A DNA stretch of 64,000 nt, taken from assembly GCF_004027225.2 (NCBI RefSeq), contig NC_044277.2, forward strand, positions 67,852,400-67,916,399, given 5' to 3'. A model generated the notes under the pieces. The model saw nothing but the letters and a program-made list of their open reading frames with translations, searched no databases and was not told where the DNA came from. Positions 1 to 11,500 of this stretch are shown piece by piece. This stretch comes from Strigops habroptila (Eukaryota > Chordata > Aves > Psittaciformes > Psittacidae). Each line of letters opens with the position of its first letter. Within the stretch, counting starts at the first letter, position 1. The position numbers and the translations under genes were made by a program.

Positions 1-720
1 GGAGCAGCAGTAGTCTCTGGCTTACTTATCGCAACTAAATGCCAAAAGGCGTGATGAACGAAATACAGTATGAGGGCTATCCTCTTGGTTCTCAAGTCTA
101 CCTACTCCTGATACCACCCAAAGTCATAATGGCTCACAATTCTTATGCAAGGAGGTACAAGAATAGGCAAAACAAGGAGAAATTCAATGGGTATTCCACA
201 CCCCATATTAGCCCCAGTCAGATGAGATGGTAGAAAGGGCTAGTGGATTATTGAAAAACAGCCTTAAGCCACAGGTGGCCCACTGGGATATGACTTTCCA
301 AAGTACTTCACCACTTGAATAATTGGTATGGGCCCACTGAGAGCTTTGTGAGCTGAGCATTCTTTGCAAAAACTGAACCTGATGCTCCACCTTCTGATGA
401 AAGAAAATATCTGGTGGCATTACAGCCAGGACAACCTGTTATGGTGAATTTACCACAAATTGGAACTGTGCCTATGACTCTAAACCTTGTGGCCCACTCA
501 CTTGGGCAGCTGCTGATAACAGTGGTGAAAAACACAGAATTAGTGAACAGTGGATTTGCCTTTTTTCTAATAGGGTAACCTGTCCAGAAAACCCCACCAA
601 GACCAGCCTGCTTTACATTTTTTGTGTTGCAGTCTCCTCGAAGATGAAAGTAAAATACATCATCCTGCTGCTGTTAAAGTTTTTGGTAACACTTCCCCAA
701 AAATGCCTACCTGTCTCAAT
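1..720 (+). mobile_element. Decayed ERVL-like endogenous retrovirus, 3' end of pol (integrase C-terminal part)
   Basis: The plus strand shows a broken integrase-like reading. A stretch around 172-310 contains a W-VFHTPY-like segment, one in-frame stop, then PQ and a VERASGLLK-like motif. That is the signature around the catalytic glutamate of retroviral integrases (E codon near 233-235). The frame stops near 318. A second open stretch from about 381 to the stop at 576-578 (66 codons) looks like the region that follows integrase in class III elements. Stops and frameshifts make it non-functional. It begins outside the window, so its 5' part and LTR are unseen. Family assignment (ERVL rather than another class) is inference. 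Similarity fades near 720. Confidence 0.65.
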
Positions 721-1120
721 TGAATCATCAATCAGAAAATCAATAATGATTGTGTTAATATAGATAAGTCACCTTGCTATTAAACAGACAGTGACACAAA
801 CCTGATTTTTGAAACCCAAACACGTGTTGATAAAATATATGTGTTACAATTATTCACAATAACTCTTACACACCATGTAGAAAATGCTGTAAATCATTGC
901 TCAATACATGACATAGTGAAGGGACAATATGGCATTAAAATACCACACAGGTGGAACACTCTAAAGGGATGCAACATAATACTAGGAACAGTACCTCCCA
1001 GAATCACCAAACCCTCACACCAAAACTGCCCTCTGCCAGGTCTGTGTTTGGGTTCAGGGAGGCAGCAAGTGCCAGGTTATCATGCTGTCTTCACCACCCC
1101 TGAAAGCTACCAGGTGCCTG
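721..1120. other. Intergenic, no recognised feature
   Basis: Mostly AT-rich sequence after the retroviral remnant. It may still be decayed retroviral 3' sequence, but I see no LTR boundary, polypurine tract or coding signal. The short open frames here have no recognisable motif. Confidence 0.5.
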
Positions 1121-1122
1121 AG

Positions 1123-1164
1123 GTGAGAAGGTGCCACTTGATGAAGGGGACATGAGAAGGGGAC
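1123..1164 (+). repeat. Dispersed repeat, copy 1 (partner near 5,551)
   Basis: About 42 bases nearly identical to 5,551-5,592; both contain GAGAAGGTGCCACT followed by GATGAAGGGGACA. Weaker resemblance continues downstream into a G-rich segment. The element is not identified. Given the retroviral remnants nearby, an old repeat or ERV internal region is the likeliest source. Confidence 0.6.
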
Positions 1165-3170
1165 CAAGGGACTAAAGCCCTGCTGATGCTCACTGGGTGC
1201 TTGCAGTGACTGGGACGAGCGCAGGGAGGTGGTGAGGAAGGAGGAAAGTCGTAGAGAGGCAAGGAAATGGGGACCCAGGGGCTTCCACGAGGAAGAAGAT
1301 GGAAAAGCAGAAAGGATTTGCCAGTTCCAGCAAGGGAAGGAAGTAGTGATGGTAGTAGTAAGCCCTGAGCATCATTACACTGTGCTGGATCATCATAACA
1401 CACTGTTGTCACAGCTAGGCTTTAAAAAAATTACAAGCTAGATCTCAGAAAAGATTGAAATTTTAAAATGTCTGCTACAGACAAGAAGTTTGACCCTTTT
1501 TCTTTTCACTTGTCATTGTAGAAGGAGGACTCTGGCCACGTCTTCAGGGTTTTTTCTGGAAATTAACATATGAGAAAACAATTCTCTCCAAGCTGTGTGA
1601 CTCAAGGAACTGGGGCATTGGGTTAAAAATCAGAGATCACAAACCTTGTCACTAAGAGACAAGCAGTAGCAAGTAGGGAATAAGATTTTCTCTGGATGTG
1701 GCCCTTCAAGTTCTTGGTAGCCTGTTTTTTTCAGAGATAGCTTTGATTTAGCAGCAGAGAACTGAGGTGAGAGCAACAGACCACATACTCCCCCCCAGAT
1801 ACTTTCCCTTCGTAGTTGTGTGTGACGCTGTCACTTAATCTCGGCTAGAAATGGGAATGGACAGCTTCTCTGTATGGAGGCCATGGGTATTTCCCACTCA
1901 GGCATTTGCAGCCATCCATATACTTGAAGAGGCAATGGGAAAGAGAGTCCAGTCCCAGCTAATGTGACTTCAAGAGACAGACTCCAAGCAGAGGTTAAAC
2001 TGGGGCTCACAGCCTGCTGCCTGGGCACACATGCAGCAAAACCCCAACAAGCCCCAGACCCCCACCCCAGCTGTGAAGCACTGCAACATGCAGTGTTGTC
2101 CCCTAGCAAACTTCTGAGTTTAGCACTCAGAAACTCCTGACAAACAGTCAAAGTCTCCAAACTATGTGTGGACAAAATTTCTGGGTTGAAAAGAGCATAT
2201 TTCTAGAGAAATCTGGTCTGCATCCAAAGGCAAAAAAAAATCCTCTTTCCCATTCAGACAGCAAGTGATTGCCAGCCTCATCCTTCAGATCCACAAATGC
2301 AAACCCCAGGTCTCCACCTCCCTTCAGTCTGAAAGCTAATTTGGGCATCTGCCGAAAATCTAGATAAAATCAAGCTCATCTTAATCTTTCATCCAATGAG
2401 ACATTTGATGTATTTGAAAGTTTATCTCGTCTTTTAAAATCACCTGTGGCTCCTTTTTAAAGTCTGAAATCATCACACCCATAATAAATCTCTTTATGGA
2501 AGTTCAGCTTCTTGAAATTAAATTAGAATAGGAAATGGCTCTATAGACAGATACACAGAATAAAACAGGCAGGGTGGCTTGAAGTCATGTATATTGGCTG
2601 TCAGAAAATATATCAGTGGTCCCCCGCACAAAACCCACGTTTCTACCACTATAGTATGCATTAAATGACACTTTTTAATGCATCTTTTTTTTACTCCAAT
2701 AAGAAAAAGCGATTTTCTGGCTATCTCACTGCAGGAGCCAAACCCCAGGCTGTGTAGTGTCATCCGTGTCTCTGCAAATATTTCTGGTAGATTTCTTTCT
2801 AAGTACTTTTCCTCCTAGCTGAAGTGATCAAAAGCAACAAATAAGAAATGACTAAGTTTATTTCCTTGCTTACATGTTTTCTGTCCCCTGAAATATATCT
2901 TACAAGCATGATATGAACTGAAAGCAATAATCTTTAAATTCATAAAGATATGCATACATAAATTAGTCCTATGCTAGACTAAACTACGGATCTTTCCTTT
3001 AAAGGTAGAAAACACTTTTCCATTTTACATCTGCTTGTTTTTTCTAAGACCGCTGTATTTTCTGAGATTCAATAGATCACCCAAAGGCACAGATACTCAA
3101 TTCTCAAGCAAGTTTTCATCATTCCTTGGAATTCTATTTTTTCACAGGGGAAAAAAGCCAGTAATTTTTG
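1165..3170. other. Intergenic, no gene recognised
   Basis: Purine-rich DNA to about 1,350, then ordinary mixed-composition avian intergenic sequence. Open frames, for example on minus at 1,831-2,175, are short and motif-free. No RNA gene is seen. Confidence 0.5.
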
Positions 3171-3228
3171 TTAACTGTCTTCAACTAATGTTTAAGCTAT
3201 TGATTACTCAATAGGCTTAAACAGTTAA
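3171..3228. repeat. Imperfect palindrome / hairpin
   Basis: A left arm at 3,189-3,203 pairs with 3,208-3,223 around a 4-base loop with one bulged base. TTAACT/AGTTAA flanks at 3,171 and 3,223 extend the stem after a 13-base unpaired stretch. It lies about 320 bases from the solo LTR. It could be chance or part of an inverted-repeat element; no target duplication was recognised. Confidence 0.55.
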
Positions 3229-3231
3229 AAC

Positions 3232-3549
3232 TCCACTACATGTGAAGCAGCTTCTGATGTCACCAGAATCGTGCTGGCTCTGTTCACCTTTTTCAGCCCA
3301 GGAAGACAAAAGAACCCCCTCCAAGAGATGCTGTGATGCAGTATTGAAGGATTTTCCATCAGACTCAGTTAGCACAGACTCGGCAGGGGCCCTTGTTGTT
3401 GCCGTCCCCTGTTCAGGAGTGCTCTTGGTCTTGTGCTGAGGCACTTTGGGCCCCACATTGCACTCCCTATCACTGGGGGTTCCCTTCCCCTCTGCCCCAA
3501 CTCCACTGGGTGACACTGTTTGCCCTCTGTCTTCTTCCACCTGGGGTGG
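3232..3549 (-). other. Minus-strand open reading segment, downstream half, split by an LTR
   Basis: This is a GC-richer island in AT-rich surroundings, open on the minus strand for about 110 codons. It is rich in E, G, T, P and S. The frame appears to continue on the far side of the solo LTR (4,128-4,330) once the LTR and one target copy are ignored. I do not recognise the protein. The low-complexity, charged composition and nearby retroviral debris suggest an old retroviral internal region (gag-like), but a retrocopy or chance frame is possible. It has no clear start or domain of its own. Confidence 0.3.
3545..3549. repeat. 5-bp target site duplication, left copy (GGTGG)
   Basis: GGTGG immediately precedes the LTR's TG and is repeated at 4,123-4,127 immediately after its terminal CA. 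Five-base duplications fit class III (ERVL-type) insertion. Confidence 0.85.
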
Positions 3550-4122
3550 TGTCCTGGGTTCAGCTATAGCAGTCATTTTTCTCCTGCTTAGTAGCTGGTG
3601 CAGTGCTGTGTTTTTTTAACTTTCAGCCTGGGAACAACGCTGATAACACCGATGTTTTTAGTTGTTGCTAAGTAATGTTTATTCCAACCAAGGACTTTCT
3701 CAGTCTCATGCTTTGCCAGGGAGGAGGGGAAGCCGGGAGGAAGCAGAGACAGGACACCTGACCCAAACTAGCCAAAGGGGTATTCCATACCACAGCACGT
3801 CATGCCCAGTATATAAACCGGGGGGAGTTACCCGGAAGGCCCAGATCACTGCTCGGGTCGGGCTGGGTATCGGTCGGCGGGTGGTGAGCAATTGTATCCT
3901 CTCCCCTTGTTATTTCACTAATCATTATTATTATTGGTGGTAGCAGTAGTGGTTTTGTGTTATACCTTAGTTGCGGGACTGCTCTTATCTCAACCCGTGG
4001 GAGTTGCATTCTTCCCATTCTCCTCCCCATCCCTCCGGGAGCGGGGGGAGGAAGAAGGGGGGGGGGGGAGTGAGCGAGCGGCTGTGTGGTTCTGAGTTAC
4101 CGGCTGGGCTCAAACCACGACA
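3550..4122 (+). mobile_element. Solo LTR of an avian endogenous retrovirus (ERVL-type)
   Basis: The 573-bp element starts TGTCCTGGGTTCAGC and ends AACCACGACA, so it has canonical TG...CA ends. It is bounded by GGTGG on both sides. I recognise the family from bird genomes by the start, by the CGGTCGGCGGGTGGTGAGCAATTG-type core near 3,870 and by the GAGCGAGCGGCTGTGTGG end. A TATATAAA box at 3,810-3,817 marks the promoter. No internal retroviral sequence lies between a pair of LTRs, so this is a solo LTR left by recombination. Intact ends and duplication indicate it is younger than the sequence it sits in. Orientation is plus. The exact subfamily name is not assigned. Confidence 0.92.
3810..3817 (+). 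promoter_or_regulatory. TATA box within the solo LTR
   Basis: TATATAAA sits about 260 bases into the LTR, as expected for the U3 promoter of this family. Whether it still drives transcription is unknown. Confidence 0.7.
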
Positions 4123-4127
4123 GGTGG
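4123..4127. repeat. 5-bp target site duplication, right copy (GGTGG)
   Basis: Exact repeat of 3,545-3,549 directly after the LTR's terminal CA. Confidence 0.85.
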
Positions 4128-4330
4128 TATCCAGCATTTTCTGAGAACTTTCTGCTGACCGAGCTTCATCTGTACCTCAACAGTGGATTTATGTCCGCCT
4201 CTGTATGGCGTACTGGCTGTACCAGCTCCAGTTTCCCACTCAGCGGCTCCTTCTGCTTGACCGTGGATAGCAAGAGAAGCAAGTCAGCAAGTCCTTTCTC
4301 TTTTCAGCTGTTTCCCAGCAAAAGAAACAT
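4128..4330 (-). other. Minus-strand open reading segment, upstream half, split by an LTR
   Basis: Reverse-strand reading shows an open frame that would run into the frame at 3,232-3,549 if the LTR had not inserted. A second frame over about 4,165-4,290 is also open and leucine-rich. Neither has a recognised domain. The most economical reading is a decayed retroviral internal segment that was later hit by the solo LTR. This is inference only. Confidence 0.3.
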
Positions 4331-5550
4331 TAACACATCAGACTGCCAGACAACACACCACAGAGATTCTTCAACATTTTGCTTCTTCCCTTCCTTTTTT
4401 CATGTCAAAAGCGGGTTGACAGATTTCCGTTGGGGGACAGGACTTGTGCAGAGCAATGCTATGGTGACCTCTCTGTCTTTTACACTTGAATGGGAAGGGC
4501 CTCTGATGTGAGGCACTAAAGCTAACAGCTTATCCACAAAGCCCCTGGTTAATTAGTCTTTAAAAAAACAGAATTGTAATTTGTCAAGAAAGAAAGAGAG
4601 GTTTAAAATGATATACCTTTATAGCCATAAATTGCTCAAGAAAAAGAATTGCAGGGTAACGTGCAAAGGGTCAATTCAATAAAAGGAGGGAAAGAGACAC
4701 CTAAGTTTCCTTGAACTCACTGGGGAGGCAGCTGTGTTCGGTGTGCTTGCTGCACATACATGTAGCTGGATAATTGCTAGGTTAGGAACTGAAATAGCAG
4801 CATGTGGGCATCATCCAAAGGAGCAAGCAGACAGAGGAAAAACCATCACCAGCTCAGCCTTGGGCAAAGTTTCGCTGCATGCAGAGTGCATCAACTGTTT
4901 ATTTCTGAAATTTACACTTTGTAAAGCATAAATAAGCAAGGAGGATCAGCGTGCTCCCCCAGCAATGTACATACCCTCTGACAGATACTGCGTTTGACTG
5001 TTTCTAATGAGTGCAGCCCCAGAAGCGAGACTAGAGCCCTGCAGAATTAGAGCCCTGCAGGAGTTGAGTGCTCTCACATTGCATTTTTTAGAAAGCAGCT
5101 CAATTAATCTGAAGGTTAACTTAATTAAGTAAAGCTCACCTCTTTATCAGGCTCTTCTAGGCTTTTACATCATACCAGGTACTGTGGAGCCATTCATTAG
5201 GCCTTACAATGTGCCTCTCAGCTAGCTAAATATGTGCTTAAGCGTATTTCACAGAGGGTTCAGACAAAAACAGACCAGTTTGGCCCAAAGTTTTGAACCT
5301 CTGGCCTTCAGGAGTTGTGTATGGGCACAAAGGAAAATCTGGGGCAGGGGAAGGAATCCCACAGCACTTGAAGGACCGCAAGTGAAGGAGAAGGATACTG
5401 GAAATGAACAGTTACTTGAAATACTGATGGGTGTTTGCCAAGTCCTAAACTGTGTGCTGTATGTTCAGGGTTGTTCACCAAGGCTCATGAGGCTGGGCTT
5501 GACTGGAGAAAATCCAGAGTCACCCCCATTCCTGCAGCTGAGAGGCTGGG
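4331..5550. other. Intergenic, no gene recognised
   Basis: Mixed-composition sequence. It contains short duplicated words near 5,030-5,060 (AGAGCCCTGCAG twice, about 16 bases apart) and AT-rich DNA around 5,100-5,130. The plus-strand frame from 5,232 overlaps the repeat at 5,551 and has no known motif. Confidence 0.5.
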
Positions 5551-5592
5551 ATGAGAAGGTGCCACTCGATGAAGGGGACACAAGAAGGGGAC
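5551..5592 (+). repeat. Dispersed repeat, copy 2 (partner near 1,123)
   Basis: Near-identical to 1,123-1,164, in the same orientation and about 4.4 kb apart. It lies in an open plus-strand frame (5,232-5,666) whose protein is not recognised. Probably part of an old interspersed element. Confidence 0.6.
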
Positions 5593-8500
5593 ACCCATCA
5601 GTGGGTGTTAGCCCTGGCAAGGCAGTCACAGCACAAACCCTGCTGGAAACCCTATGTCAAACGTGACTTGCATCACCTGCATGCAGCAAGCAAACCAAGT
5701 CACAGTGGGCCTGTGCTCTGGCACACATGCACATGTTGGTGATGATGCAACACCATCCAGTGCATGGATGCATGCATATGCGTGTTGGAGACTGGGAGGA
5801 ACTGTGTCTTGCTCTTAGACGGTGGAGAAGAGAGTTTGTCCTGATGTCCTACAGTCACATGTACTGCAGGAAAAGAAAACTAAAGGAATTGGACAAGGTC
5901 ACCAAGACAGAGGAAAACAAATCTAAAAGGTTTTCAAGACATTCTGCCTCAAATCCATGTCCCAGTTACACTCTTCCTGCCTGTACTTGCAGTCCCATGT
6001 ACTTGCAGTTCCTTATATAGTTCCCACTTTTCTTTTCCTACGAAAGAACAAAACTAATGTAATATTTATTGTTACAAGAAAAGCAATGCCATAGTCAGGC
6101 TAAGAAAACAATTGACTGAATGCTAATGTGTTTACTGAAAACTTAGTTCTGAAAACTTCATTCACCCACTGGGGACACTTGTCTTGTTACAGTGTCATTT
6201 CTGTTACAAGTATTTTTAAGGACAGATACTTCTGAGAATGAGAAGAGCCTGATGGTCTTGTGAACTTGGCATGCAAATTTGCCAGGCACATTCAACCTCT
6301 GTTTCCTAACCTATCAGCTCTAATAAAAAAGAGAGAAGGAGAGATGCAAAGAGAGGAAGTGAGGAAACATGTGGATCAAGAGCAGCACAAGGGATTAGCA
6401 GAAGAGATAAGAACTGTATATACATCACCACCACACTGTCCCTGTGTCTGCAATCCACCAGTTCTGTACCTGCCTTGAAAATAAGTTTCCTGGTGCTGCT
6501 TAAATGCTGCAGTCTCTCAAATACATCTCCCAGTAACCCTATTTTCATTTTGTCTTAGTCTCAGCATTTTCAAAAATGCACCAGCTCCCACCCAGCCTCA
6601 ACCAGTCATATTAACCTTTTTCCATCTTACCTCACAGCTTCCTCAGCATTTTTTACACCTATTTTCAAGAATCAAAGTGGTTGCTTTAAAGGCTGATTTT
6701 TCCCACATGCTGCTGTTTTGGAGGTAATGGCCTCGATTGCATGATCTTCCCTTTCCCCTACTAGAACAGAGTCCATGTTTTAAGAACACATTTTGCTCAC
6801 CTTCATGTTCACATCTACCTCATTTTAAACTGCAAGCATTTCTCTTGAAAAAATGAGACCTGTGGTAGCCCCAGCCTCCCCAAACTTTTCCTAGAGGAAC
6901 ATGCACTCTGAGGCAGGAGAGCAGCAGCCAATACCCTGTGGAAATAAGTGTCTCTTCGCTGCCTAAGCTGGAGAGGTCTTGGGCTCACATGGATTTGCAA
7001 CTTTCAGGAGGTTCCCAAATCTTAGCTATTTTTGAGAGACTTTAGACGACCTTCATTTCAGTATCATTTGTTTTCCTCTGCTCAAATTACGCCATGCGAG
7101 CTGTGAGCAGCCTAGCACAGCTAGCACAGCTCTGAATGGTGTGCTGGCTGTTTTTCCAAACCTTGAGCATTTGGCATGTGAGGTCACACAGCAGAGGGCA
7201 ATGATTAAAAAGTGTCCCCTAAAAAAGGAAGGACCCATTTTATTGGCAAACCACCAGCTGCAAGAGATTATGCTGAAGCTGTAAACAATGAAAGCATGAC
7301 AAAAGTATATGTTTTGTTTCCCTCCTCAATACCTTTATTATGTTTGCTGTTACAAAAAACAATAACCTGCTGTTGTCTATCAGCTTCCTCATTTGTAGAA
7401 GACTTAAAGTCCCCTTGAGGTTTGAGAGGTTGACTCTACAGTGAAGAGTCACATGGGTTTATGCAGACCTCTCCTGGCTCACTGGGAATGCCAGGAGGAA
7501 TACTCAGGGTGGCGTGCCAGCAACCTGGAGTTGAGAAGTACATGCTGAGGTAGTCCTTTAAAGCAAAACAAAACAGAGGAGTAGAGCTGGAGACACATTG
7601 TCAAAAGGAGCATAAGTGGAAGTTTTTTCCAAGCAGTGTGGGACTGCCAAACCCACAAACGATTTGAGACTACCTCTCAGTTCATGGCTTAGAAAATGTA
7701 GTCTGTGTTAAGAGCTACGCATGCTCCTAAGAGCCCATAGTTTAGCCTAAAAGTCATTCTGATTGATTCATACACTGGCCAGGATTTGGAGCAACAGGGA
7801 GGTGGGAGCAACAAATAGAGCCAGGGAAAAAAGAATGCAATCAACAGAAAATATACTTCAGAGCTCTGTGGTAGTAGAGATACTGGGTGCTATTAGTAGT
7901 CAGTGGGATTGATGCTGGGACACCCTTAGAAAAGGCAGCAGGTAATGAGAAACAGCATTAAGAACAAATCAAGGTGGGAAAAATGTACTGCTCTTTCTTC
8001 TGAGAGATTGTGGATGGAAAACTTGGAGAGAGATGGTGAAAATACGAAAAGAGGCCAAACAAACAAATTCCATTAGAACCAGCACAGTGTTTTTAAATCA
8101 TGTCCTTTAATAATCTATTACTTGCATTACCATAACACAGCATTGCATTATTTGGGCATGCAAACAATTGTTGAGTTCCCAACTTCTGCTGCTGGAAAAA
8201 AATGATGACCTGGGGGAAAGAATTTCTGTAGTAAATACCTCAGCATGAATAATAAGATGAGGTTATTTAAGTGACAGCTCCTTGAAAAATTAGCCTAAGT
8301 TCCTAATAACTGTACTACATAGCTTAAAGGAATCTAATTTTATCTCTGCCTCCCACACAGTAAATCTCCCTATCACATTATTTCCTTGCTTCATTGCTAT
8401 TTCTTTGCTTAATAATCAGCTACTTAAAAGATTGGGGATAATGTTAATAATGGGCAAATTAGATACACAGAAAAGAAATGTTTTCTGTTCTTTTAGAAGT

Positions 8501-11500
8501 AGCCAGAATGACTGTCATTAAACCGAAATCAAGACTTGAGGATGCAGCATAGAAACATGGGCAAGCTGCTGTGGAACAGGGCAAGGACTCTGGCTAATGT
8601 CGGGCACAAAACATTAGTCAGTGTTGCAATGGTAAAATATTTAACAACAGCAGCTTCACTCCCCTTCAGCACTTTTTCCCCATAAACTAATTAAGCTATA
8701 ATATTATGAGCGCTTCCTTTCAGGCTAGGTTTCCCTTTCAGCATGACTACGGGCAGGCTGGGCAAAGCTGGGTTATTGCTGTGATTAAAAAACTGGCACT
8801 ACATTTTGCCTCAGTCCCCTTATACTATTTTTTTTCAAGCTCTACACAAAGCCACTCACATGCCCAATGGCTCCGTCTCACTTCCAATTAAGTCAATGAT
8901 AAAACTCCCATTGACTTAAATGGGAGCAGGTTTGCATCCCAAAGGCTAATAGTCAAGGCTTTTTAATAGTCAGACTACTAATAGGGAAAGTAGAGATAGA
9001 AAATGTCCTCTTCTTCTCCTTTCTTAGGAGCAGTAATTCAAAGTGAATAGAGTAGGCATGTTCAGTTTAAAATCATTTTCAGGGAGAAAAATTAGGTAGT
9101 GAGTCTATTTATAATGCTGTGATTCAGCTCTTCTTATAATATGCGTGGATGGATCTGTTGCAGAGAAGGAGGCAGCACGTAACAAGAATTATCGACTCAC
9201 CCTTTAAATAGTTTGTAAGCCCTTTCTTAGCCCTTACTATATTCAGGCCTTACTATATTACCTAGCCTATGCAGCAGTGTAGACCATTGTTAAAATGTCT
9301 GGCCAATTAACTTGGTTATATTGGAGTCCACTGCTGAATAAAGAGCAAAAGTCCTGGCACCCTCCAGCTGCTTCCTCAGTACAGACCTCCTGCTATGGAC
9401 AGAGCCCACACAAGGCCCAGGAAGAAAGACGATTTAGTTTTTCTTTTTACAACATTGACAAAATTAAACAAAATGAAGAGATTAGATTAACAATGGCCAC
9501 ATTAGTGTTAATTCCTATTGCACGAATCCATATACTTTGGGGGCGGCTAGGGTAATCCACAAGTAAAAAAGCCTGGGGAGAGGGCTTTGGAGACAGCCTG
9601 GCAGGGACGCCCAGCATTTAATTTCCACAAACCCTTCAAAGGTAGCTGCTTCCACTCAACCCAGTTTCTCCAGCATCTGTGTGACTCCCACTCCTCACAG
9701 AGGGCAGAAGCACCTGCACAGATGGGTAAGCCTTTGGGAGCAGTGGTTTGGGTGGTGGCAACCTGCTGGCAATGATAACCAATTCTCCTCCTTTCATCCT
9801 TCTCTCTTACCTCACACCAGCAGAAGAAGAGAGATGCAGGCTGCAGAGAGACCCAGCACACAGGGTCTTTTGCTGGCAGGGAGGGTACAGGGAGGACATT
9901 GCTACCACCGATTGGACCTTGAAATCTGCTACCTTGCAGGGCGGTGTGCTGCAGTGAGACAGCGTCCAGTGGATACTCAGCTCAATACTCAGCTGGAGGG
10001 CTGCCATGGGAACCCTGCAGCTCTCTGCCTGGTGCCGCCCCATTATGTACAATGGAGTCATTCTGGGGAGGTTGACACCATGGAAAGTTTTGAATCTCCT
10101 GCCAGCTGGATTTGATGTTTCTTCAGGATGCCCATGACAGCCACAGTTGTAACTGCACACCATGCGTGGGAACAGGGAAGCCTGCCCTGCCACAGTGTTG
10201 ACAGTATTTTCCGTCTATTCTGGGTATTGTTTGTTCATCAGTTGGTGGATGTGTTCCATCTGTAGTTACGTCTTTCAACTCCATGCCTTTTCTACTCCTT
10301 GCTTTTCTCCTGCTAGCAGAGTGGAAGGAAACATGATTGCCTTTAGTGGTGTTAATATAAAATTCAAACAGAGAGCACTGAACTGTAGCACTGCCTGAGT
10401 AACCTGGTGTGATACACCACACAGGAGGGAGAGGTAAAGGGGACAGCTTTTGTGAATGACATTCAAGTTCAGCTTGCAGGTTTGCAACTCCTCTGAAAAA
10501 CTAAAACGGCTCACGCAAGAAAGACTGGGAACAAACTTTCATGACCTATTACTCAAACGGGAAGCCAGGTGGCTCAGCAGAAGTTGGAGTTGCTCTGGAT
10601 GAACACCAGGGTAACAGGCATCTATAGCATCAGCTCCCAAATGTTTGCACCTCTTCTCTCCTCAGGCCATGATATAGAGAGTACACCTGCACACACCCAC
10701 ACATGCACTGTTTTTGTCTCCTCTTCTGCACCATCCTCCTTTCCAAACCTTTTTTGATTGTCATGGCTTCAAAATTCAAAACAGTTCCAGCCTCCTTCTC
10801 TAATTACAGCAGAGATTGTGGTTTTGCATTTCTGCATCAAATGCTGAGGGCCAATGGCATTCCAAACAACAGTAAAGTTGATACTGAAATAGTAACTTGG
10901 TACAAGTACAAACTGCAAAACCTCTCAGAGGAGGAAGCAGTGCAGTCTTGGAGGCTGTGGGTCTGGGTCCCCTCCTCTTCCTCTCTCCTTCCCTTAGTCC
11001 CTGTCTCTTCCTTCTTCCCTCCCTCCCAGCCCCCTTAAAGCAGTATGACCTGTGCTGAGCACCTTTGCCCACTCCCACGCTGGATGCCCTAATCCCAGCA
11101 CAGTCCCCTCCTGCTCCAGCTGCATTGCATAACCTACAGACCCCCTCTGGCCCCTTATATCTCAGACCTCTTCTCTGGCACGGTGATGGTGAAGAAAAGA
11201 TTTACCAATGGCATCACATAGGAAATCCTACCAATCTCCCTGCTGCTGCTGGCTCTGCCTCGTCTTTGGAGAATAGAAACAGGAAAGAAAAGCATCAGAA
11301 GTCAGTGGGGAAAAATGTCCTCCCACAGCTAGCTAGCTTTGCAGGCCAGTGAGAAGAGGAAAGAAATCTCCTCTCTGCTTTTCTGCTGCCACAGGCACCA
11401 ATCTGACTCATGCTGTCACTCCCACTGGGATTTTGAGTCAACCCTATGCCAGAGTGATGGGATGGCTCTGCCAGATCTTGCCTTGCTCCCTTCCTCCAAC

